This document shows, one piece after another, positions 33,891 through 38,985 of a DNA stretch of 38,985 nucleotides. How positions within the stretch are numbered: position 1 is the first letter of the stretch; each line of letters opens with the position of its first letter. The notes beneath the pieces are model-generated. The model made no database searches and was not told the origin of the DNA. It saw only the letters and a program-made list of their open reading frames with translations. The translations under genes and the position numbers were made by a program. Origin of the DNA: Sulfurovum sp. enrichment culture clone C5 (lineage in GTDB: Bacteria; Campylobacterota; Campylobacteria; Campylobacterales; Sulfurovaceae); the NCBI GenBank assembly GCA_001493195.1, contig FAXN01000043.1, forward strand, positions 1-38,985. The letters are read 5' to 3'.

Positions 33891-34553
33891 ATGCATATTC
33901 CAGACGGTTTTATTTCGCCTTCTACTTCTATTGTGGCTTTGGCTGTTGCTATTCCTCTATGGTGGTATGGCATCAAACAAACAAAAAAACTTTTAGAAAG
34001 CAGTGAAGATTCTGTAACATTTTTATCATCTATGGCTGCTTTTTCATTTTTAATAATGATGATAAATGTCCCCATACCAGGTGGGACTAGTGGTCATGCT
34101 GTAGGTATGGCGGTTTTGGCTATATTGCTTGGACCTTGGACGGCATTTATTGCCATTAGTGCTGTATTGTTTTTTCAGGCGGTTTTATTTGGCGATGGTG
34201 GTGTATTGACACTTGGGGCGAACTCACTTGCTATGGGATTTGTTGGTTCTTTTGCTTCGTATTATTTATATAAATTGTTAAATGGTAGGGCTTCGAAAAC
34301 TATAACATTTTTTGTTTCTGGCTATGGTGGCATGGTAGCTGCAAGCATAGCAGTTGCATTGATACTTGGAATTCAACCGATGTTATTTGTAGAAAATGGT
34401 AAAGCAATCTATTTCCCATTTGATCTTAGTGTTACATTTCCTGCTGTAGTGGGATCTCATATGTTAATATTCGGAGTGATTGAGGGATTAGTAACAGTAG
34501 CTGTTGTGAAATTTTTTGAAAAAGTCAAAGGAGTCGCATATGTCAACGCGTAA
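33891..34553 (+). CDS. nikM: Nickel/cobalt ECF transporter S component NikM/CbiM
   Basis: A 220-residue membrane protein that captures Ni2+ or Co2+ for an energy-coupling-factor importer. The N-terminus MHIPDGFISPSTS carries the conserved His2 that, with the free amino end, binds the metal in this family. About six to seven helices follow, with the VPIPGGTSGHAVGMAVLAIL segment. Location among hyp genes points to nickel rather than cobalt. It starts an operon of M-N-Q-O components. Confidence 0.92.
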   Translation: MHIPDGFISPSTSIVALAVAIPLWWYGIKQTKKLLESSEDSVTFLSSMAAFSFLIMMINVPIPGGTSGHAVGMAVLAILLGPWTAFIAISAVLFFQAVLFGDGGVLTLGANSLAMGFVGSFASYYLYKLLNGRASKTITFFVSGYGGMVAASIAVALILGIQPMLFVENGKAIYFPFDLSVTFPAVVGSHMLIFGVIEGLVTVAVVKFFEKVKGVAYVNA

Positions 34554-34833
34554 AAAAATAGTAATATTTCTATTGGTAATGTTAGCTTTAACTCCTTTTG
34601 GTCTCATTAGTGAATATCCAGCATGGGGAGAATGGGGAGTTGAAGAGTTCCAAACTATGGTTGGGTATATTCCAAAAGGTATGCCAAATGCTGGGATAGA
34701 AGCCCCTATTCCTGATTATGAAGTTAGTGGGATGAACCCTATCATAAGCACACTCATTAGTGCGACGATTGGCATCATAGTAAGCTTTGGGTTTTTCTTT
34801 GCTTTAAAAAATATAAAAATCAAAAACAAATAG
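34540..34833 (+). CDS. nikN: Nickel ECF transporter accessory membrane protein (NikN-like)
   Basis: A 97-residue protein with two transmembrane helices, one at each end (KKIVIFLLVMLALTPFGLIS and ISTLISATIGIIVSFGFFFA), around a short periplasmic loop (EYPAWGEWGVEEF). The size, topology and position after the M component fit NikN/CbiN-type subunits, although the loop is not the usual PDGLE sequence. ATG at 34540 overlaps the end of the M gene by 14 bases with a CAAAGGAG site upstream. Confidence 0.75.
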   Translation: MSTRKKIVIFLLVMLALTPFGLISEYPAWGEWGVEEFQTMVGYIPKGMPNAGIEAPIPDYEVSGMNPIISTLISATIGIIVSFGFFFALKNIKIKNK

Positions 34834-34841
34834 GCACTATC

Positions 34842-35399
34842 TTGGAATACAAAAAAAGTAAAATATTTTTAACAATACTAGGCATTTTGCTTATTTTTGG
34901 TGCTTCTATATCAAATATAAAAATACTTGCTATTTTGACAATTATTGCTTTTTTGATCTCCAAAGAAAAAATATCTGTATTTAGATTTTCATTTTTTGCA
35001 GTTTTTGTATTTTCATTTTTATTGGCATTTACTAACACTATTTTTACTTATTATATAAATGGTTATATAGATATCAATCATCAGGTTATTTTTGTTTGGC
35101 GATCTTTCGTTTTAACATATATGACACTTGCCTTTGTAAATAGATATGGCATAATAGGTATATTTGGCGTTACGCCAGAAATAAAGCTTTTTATCATATT
35201 GTTTTTAGCGAAAAAAGAACTTTTTATGCGTTCATTGCAAGAAAGTTATGAGGCTGCAAAAAGTAGAGGTATGGATACCAAAAATCTAGGAGATACATTA
35301 AAACTTATTGCATCTTTGTCTGTAACGCTTTTCCAAAAAGCACTACAATTATCAAAGGAAAATGGATATGCACTTAAATCGCGAGGTTATCATGGTTGA
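34842..35399 (+). CDS. nikQ: ECF transporter T component NikQ/CbiQ
   Basis: A 185-residue transmembrane coupling protein with about four helices. The segments ESYEAAKSRGMD and ENGYALKSRGYHG are the two Ala/Ser-Arg-Gly coupling motifs of EcfT that contact the ATPase. A TTG start at 34842 gives MEYKKSKIF; the ribosome-binding site is poor. It is shorter than typical CbiQ (about 220-270), mainly in the N-terminal membrane part. Confidence 0.85.
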   Translation: MEYKKSKIFLTILGILLIFGASISNIKILAILTIIAFLISKEKISVFRFSFFAVFVFSFLLAFTNTIFTYYINGYIDINHQVIFVWRSFVLTYMTLAFVNRYGIIGIFGVTPEIKLFIILFLAKKELFMRSLQESYEAAKSRGMDTKNLGDTLKLIASLSVTLFQKALQLSKENGYALKSRGYHG

Positions 35400-36141
35400 G
35401 TGCAACAACATAATTTTTAGTCAGAATGATAATCTCATATTAGATTCTTTGTCATTTAAAATAAATAAGGGGGAAAAGGTAGTCTTACTAGGCGTTAATG
35501 GAAGTGGAAAAAGCACTTTGCTAAAATTACTAAATGGATTGTTATTTGCACAATCTGGGGATTATAAGTTTGATAACAATCCTATAAATAAATCTTTTTT
35601 GAAAGAGAAAAAAAATTTTACATTCTTTCGTAAAGAATGTTCTTTGTTATTTCAAAATATAGATGCGATGCTTTTTTGTGAGAGTGTAAAAAAAGAGCTT
35701 TTGTTTACACTTGAACTTTTAGGCATTTCTAAAGATGAAGATTTTTTAAATCATATTGTAGATACATTAGGCATTAAAGAGAAATTGGAGTCATTTCCAT
35801 TTATCTTAAGTGGTGGTGAAAAGCAAAAAGTTGCACTTGCTTGTGTATTACTTGTAAATCCATCTCTTTTACTTCTTGATGAACCAACAAGCTCACTTGA
35901 TAATCAAACTAGTAAAAATTTAGTAGATTATATTCGTACTTTAAAATGTACTTCTGTGATATCAACTCACTCTTTAGCTTTAGCAGAAGAGCTTGGAAGT
36001 AGAGCTATTGTGCTAAAAGAAGGGAGGATTATTTATGATGGTAAAACAACAGGCTTTACACAAAACCATGATTTGCTTCATAAAGCTGGATTTTTACATG
36101 TGCATGATTCAAGTAAACTAGGTATGTGGCATAGCCACTAA
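35392..36141 (+). CDS. nikO: ECF transporter ATPase NikO/CbiO
   Basis: A 249-residue ABC ATPase driving the nickel importer. Walker A is GVNGSGKST, the signature LSGGEKQKVALA, and Walker B LLLLDEPTSSLD with the D-loop, followed by the switch His in ISTHS. The start ATG at 35392 overlaps the Q gene by 8 bases and has a GAGG site; the longer frame lies inside the Q gene. The C-terminus ends His-rich (HVHDSSKLGMWHSH), possibly metal-binding. Confidence 0.93.
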   Translation: MVECNNIIFSQNDNLILDSLSFKINKGEKVVLLGVNGSGKSTLLKLLNGLLFAQSGDYKFDNNPINKSFLKEKKNFTFFRKECSLLFQNIDAMLFCESVKKELLFTLELLGISKDEDFLNHIVDTLGIKEKLESFPFILSGGEKQKVALACVLLVNPSLLLLDEPTSSLDNQTSKNLVDYIRTLKCTSVISTHSLALAEELGSRAIVLKEGRIIYDGKTTGFTQNHDLLHKAGFLHVHDSSKLGMWHSH

Positions 36142-36214
36142 ATATAAAAGGTTAAAAAATTATGTTTTTAACTATATTCTAGATAAAATTAATAACAATT
36201 AAAAAGGATTTAAA

Positions 36215-36982
36215 ATGTGTACAGATTGCGGGTGTAGCATAAGAGGGATGGAAGAGCAAGATTCTAGTCATAATCATAATCATGAAAATAAAAACAATGG
36301 ATTTGTTTTTAGTAATCCACATTTAAATGATCCAAAAACCGTAGAAGTAATTAAAAAAATTTTAGACAAAAATGATCACGAGGCGATGCACAACCGTAAT
36401 CATTTAGATAGTTATGGTGTATTGGGGATCAATCTAATGAGTAGCCCAGGTGCTGGCAAAACAGCTCTTTTGGAAACCTTGGCTGAACTTGGAAGATTTA
36501 AATTTGGTGTCATTGAAGGAGATCTTGAAACAAATAGAGATGCTGATAGACTAAAAGCCAAAGGGATAGATGCCATACAAATTCAAACTGGTTCTGCCTG
36601 TCATTTAGATGCTATGATGGTTCACAATGGGCTTCATAAGTTAGACCTAAATAATCTAGATATATGTTTTGTAGAAAATGTAGGAAATTTGGTTTGCCCT
36701 GCAAGTTATGATGTTGGAACACACTTAAATATTGTCTTGGTTTCAATACCAGAAGGTGAAGACAAAATCGCAAAATATCCTGTAATGTTCCGCAAAGCAG
36801 ATTTGATACTGTTTACCAAAACAGATTTGTTGCCTTATTTCAAATATGACATACAAAAAGAAAAAGAATTTGCTAGAACGCTTAAACCAAATGTGGATAT
36901 ATTGGAAATCAGTACAAACGATAAAGCTTCTATAGAAAAACTGGTTGATTGGATAATTTTTAAAAAGAAAATGAGGAGTTAA
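36215..36982 (+). CDS. hypB: Hydrogenase nickel incorporation GTPase HypB
   Basis: A GTPase of 255 residues that delivers nickel with HypA to the hydrogenase large subunit. The N-terminal MCTDCGCS has the CxxCGC high-affinity nickel site, followed by a short HNHNHEN stretch rather than a long His-rich store. The P-loop SSPGAGKTALLE, GDLETNRDADR, the metal-site segment TGSACHLDAMMV and ENVGNLVCPASYDVG are all present. RBS AAAGGA precedes the ATG. The 73-base gap after nikO holds a weak AT-rich stem (GTTAAAAA/TTTTTAAC, 36151-36172). Confidence 0.97.
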   Translation: MCTDCGCSIRGMEEQDSSHNHNHENKNNGFVFSNPHLNDPKTVEVIKKILDKNDHEAMHNRNHLDSYGVLGINLMSSPGAGKTALLETLAELGRFKFGVIEGDLETNRDADRLKAKGIDAIQIQTGSACHLDAMMVHNGLHKLDLNNLDICFVENVGNLVCPASYDVGTHLNIVLVSIPEGEDKIAKYPVMFRKADLILFTKTDLLPYFKYDIQKEKEFARTLKPNVDILEISTNDKASIEKLVDWIIFKKKMRS

Positions 36983-36983
36983 T

Positions 36984-37274
36984 ATGTGTTTATCTATACC
37001 AAGCAAAGTTGTATCCATAGATAGCGAAAATGAAATGTGTACAGTTGATACCATGGGAGTAAAAAGAGAAGCTAGTCTTTCTATGATGAAAGAAGGTGAA
37101 GTAAAAATAGGTGACTTTGTACTAATCCATATAGGTTTTGTTATGAATACGATAGACCCAAAAGAAGCGGAATTATCCCTAGAAACATATAAAGAAATTT
37201 TAGATTTTTTTGATGAAGAAGAGTTAAAAAATACTATAAAAAACGGGGATGAATGTGTCAATAAAACTATCTAA
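36984..37274 (+). CDS. hypC: Hydrogenase assembly chaperone HypC
   Basis: A 96-residue chaperone. It starts MCLSIPSKVVSID with the essential Cys2 that contacts HypD and the hydrogenase precursor during Fe(CN)2CO assembly. The strand-rich core has VGVKR-like MGVKREASL and GDFVLIHIGFVM. One base separates it from hypB, and it overlaps hypD by up to 26 bases. Confidence 0.96.
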   Translation: MCLSIPSKVVSIDSENEMCTVDTMGVKREASLSMMKEGEVKIGDFVLIHIGFVMNTIDPKEAELSLETYKEILDFFDEEELKNTIKNGDECVNKTI

Positions 37275-38391
37275 CCTATATGATGACTTCAGAGATCCAA
37301 AAACGATTGAAGCATATGCTAAACTAATCGAAAAAGATGCCAAGACGATTGATAAAAATATCGGTATCATGGAAGTTTGCGGTGGTCACACTCATACTAT
37401 TATGAAATATGGCTTACCTCAACTTATGCCAAAAAATATTCACTTCATACATGGACCAGGATGCCCTGTATGCATAATGCCCAAAGAGAGAATAGACCAT
37501 GCTTATATACTCTCCATGCAACCAAATGTTATACTGGTAACTCTTGGTGATATGATAAAAGTTCCAGGGAGCAATGGATCTCTTCAGGATGCAAGAGCAA
37601 AAGGTGCTGATGTTAGATTTGTTTACTCTCCTATGGAAATAATAAAAATTGCAGAAGAAAACAAAGATAAACAAATTATATTTTTTGCTATAGGCTTTGA
37701 AACTACAACTCCAATGACCGCTGTGGTAATTGACTTAGTGGTAAAACGCAACATCAAAAATATACTTTTTCACATAAATCATGTAACAGTGCCTGAGGTT
37801 ATGAAAACACTTCTAGTCGATTTAGACAATCGAAAAGTAGAAAACAGAATCGATGCGTTTTTGGGACCCAGCCATGTAAGCGTTATAGCTGGTAGTAAAA
37901 TTTATGATGAATTTGCAAAAGATTATGGCAAACCTGTTGTTGTTTCTGGATTTGAGCCCGTTGATGTCATGCAAAGCATATATATGATTTTAAGACAGAT
38001 AATTGAAGGTAGATGTGAAGTTGAGGTAGAGTACACAAGAGCTGTTACAAAAGATGGAAATGAAAAAGCAAATAAACTCATAAATACATATTTTGAAAAA
38101 GCACCATTTTTTAACTGGAGAGGTTTAGGCAATGTCGCGAATAGTTCATGGAAGCTAAAAGACGACTTTGGATACCTTGATGCTCAAAATATTTACAATG
38201 AAATACTCCCTACAAATCATATAGATGATCATAAATTGTGTTTATGTGGGGAAATTTTAAAAGGTATGGCAACACCAGTGGAGTGTAAAATATTTGGTAA
38301 ACTATGTAAACCTACAAATCCTATTGGAAGTTGTATGGTAAGTAGCGAAGGGGCTTGTTCTGCGTATTACAAGTATGGTAATTTAAAATGA
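37249..38391 (+). CDS. hypD: Hydrogenase formation protein HypD
   Basis: Fe-S scaffold protein of 380 residues that, with HypC, assembles the Fe(CN)2CO unit. Family motifs are VCGGHTHTIMKYG, HGPGCPVCIMP and GFETTTP. C-terminal cluster Cys residues lie in LCLCGEILKG, PVECKIFGKLCKPTNP and SCMVSSEGAC. The ATG at 37249 gives MNVSIKL. A GTG at 37255 has better spacing to GGGG and would drop two residues. It overlaps hypC and hypE (ATGA), so the three are translationally coupled. Confidence 0.96.
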   Translation: MNVSIKLSNLYDDFRDPKTIEAYAKLIEKDAKTIDKNIGIMEVCGGHTHTIMKYGLPQLMPKNIHFIHGPGCPVCIMPKERIDHAYILSMQPNVILVTLGDMIKVPGSNGSLQDARAKGADVRFVYSPMEIIKIAEENKDKQIIFFAIGFETTTPMTAVVIDLVVKRNIKNILFHINHVTVPEVMKTLLVDLDNRKVENRIDAFLGPSHVSVIAGSKIYDEFAKDYGKPVVVSGFEPVDVMQSIYMILRQIIEGRCEVEVEYTRAVTKDGNEKANKLINTYFEKAPFFNWRGLGNVANSSWKLKDDFGYLDAQNIYNEILPTNHIDDHKLCLCGEILKGMATPVECKIFGKLCKPTNPIGSCMVSSEGACSAYYKYGNLK

Positions 38392-38985
38392 AAAATGAAA
38401 ATATAACTTTAGCTCATGGCAATGGTGGTAGCGAAAGTAGAAGTCTCGTAGAGGATGTAATCTTTAAGGCATTTTCAAACGAAATACTGAAAAAAAGTGA
38501 AGATGCCGCCATAATTGACAATGGTAAACTTGCAATGACAACTGATAGTTTTACTGTTAGTCCACTGTTTTTTGCTGGAGGAGATATAGGAAAGCTATCA
38601 ATATGTGGAACTTGCAATGATTTGGCAATGATGGGTGCTAAGCCCACATATTTATCTGTAGCATTTATAATTGAGGAAGGATTTTGTTTAAATGAGTTTA
38701 AAAAAATTATAGAAAGTATGCAAAAAGAAATTGCAAAAAATGGTGCTATGGTGGTTTGTGGCGACACCAAAGTTGTTCCAAAAGGCAATGCAGACAAAAT
38801 ATTTATAAATACCACAGGCATAGGAGTTGTTGAATGCGAAGGCATTAGTGCAAGCAAGTTAAGTAGTGATGTTGATATTATAGTGAGTAGAGATATAGGC
38901 ACACATGGTGCTTCTATATTTGCTTCTAGGGAAGGCATAGGATTAAGCACTGATTTAAAAAGTGATTGTGAATCTCTATACCCGC
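38388..38985 (+). CDS. hypE: Carbamoyl dehydratase HypE (partial, 3' end outside the window)
   Basis: The first 199 codons of HypE, which receives the carbamoyl group from HypF on its C-terminal Cys and dehydrates it to thiocyanate for HypCD. The PurM-like N-terminal part shows LAHGNGGSESRSLVED, MTTDSFTVSPLFF, GGDIGKLSICGTCNDLAMMG and VVCGDTKVV. The catalytic C-terminal Cys is not in the window. ATG at 38388 overlaps the hypD stop by ATGA. hypA is not seen and may follow. Confidence 0.96.
   Translation, partial: MKNENITLAHGNGGSESRSLVEDVIFKAFSNEILKKSEDAAIIDNGKLAMTTDSFTVSPLFFAGGDIGKLSICGTCNDLAMMGAKPTYLSVAFIIEEGFCLNEFKKIIESMQKEIAKNGAMVVCGDTKVVPKGNADKIFINTTGIGVVECEGISASKLSSDVDIIVSRDIGTHGASIFASREGIGLSTDLKSDCESLYP

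Noticed and set aside
36743-37261. A 172-codon minus-strand open frame across hypB and hypC
   Set aside because: It is antisense to two well-recognised genes and has no family features or ribosome-binding site.
38414-38950. A 178-codon open frame on the minus strand at the right edge
   Set aside because: It is the antisense shadow of hypE, whose plus-strand frame has clear HypE motifs and an overlapping start with hypD.
1-38985. CRISPR array, prophage, attachment site or replication origin
   Set aside because: No evenly spaced direct repeats, phage genes, integrase or DnaA-box clusters were noticed. The only repetitive coding DNA is in the TPR genes.

Overview
This AT-rich window (roughly one third G+C by eye) looks like a chromosomal piece of a hydrogen-oxidising Campylobacterota (Epsilonproteobacteria), most like Sulfurimonas, Sulfuricurvum, Sulfurospirillum or Arcobacter relatives. 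The evidence is the hydABC-hydD-hydE type uptake hydrogenase operon, a threonyl-tRNA synthetase without a TGS domain, the style of the FeoAB and NikMNQO proteins, and frequent GTG and TTG starts. The genus is inference; no 16S rRNA gene is present.

Layout. The left edge (1-90) holds the first 30 codons of a protein that looks like an RTX calcium-binding repeat protein. Positions 278-4382 carry a YcbB-type L,D-transpeptidase and feoB-feoA behind two Fur-box-like sites. Positions 4383-7026 hold a helix-turn-helix/coiled-coil protein, a small lipoprotein and a beta-CASP metallo-beta-lactamase RNase-like protein. Positions 7150-7545 hold four tRNA genes (Gly, Leu, Cys, Ser in transcription order). 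They are followed by ilvD, a LysM-NlpC/P60 cell-wall hydrolase, and a minus-strand translation cluster thrS-infC-...-rpmI-rplT. That cluster is interrupted by four unrelated genes: an exported hypothetical protein, two TPR proteins and a CDP-alcohol phosphatidyltransferase. Positions 17092-21795 hold a low-affinity iron permease-like protein, tRNA-Val, an MFS and an AGCS transporter, DoxX and msrB-msrA.

From 21855 to the right edge nearly everything serves NiFe hydrogenase. A TetR-family regulator is tightly coupled to a cytoplasmic group 2-like NiFe hydrogenase pair. The large subunit of that pair stops exactly at its CxxCxxH motif, the hallmark of H2-sensing HupUV/HoxBC enzymes. Next comes the membrane-bound uptake hydrogenase hydABC, then protease hydD, hydE, hypF, a nickel ECF transporter (nikMNQO-like), and hypB, hypC, hypD and partial hypE.

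Most interesting points. (1) A tetR-sensor hydrogenase operon sits directly upstream of the energy hydrogenase operon, whose promoter carries a near-perfect TetR/FadR-type palindrome at 24726-24741. This suggests an H2-responsive circuit without the usual HoxJ/HoxA two-component pair. (2) HydE can be aligned by eye with HypF along its whole length but has lost the catalytic motifs, so it looks like a HypF-derived pseudoenzyme. (3) A shortened IS1595-like transposase-derived gene is wedged between hypF and the nickel transporter.
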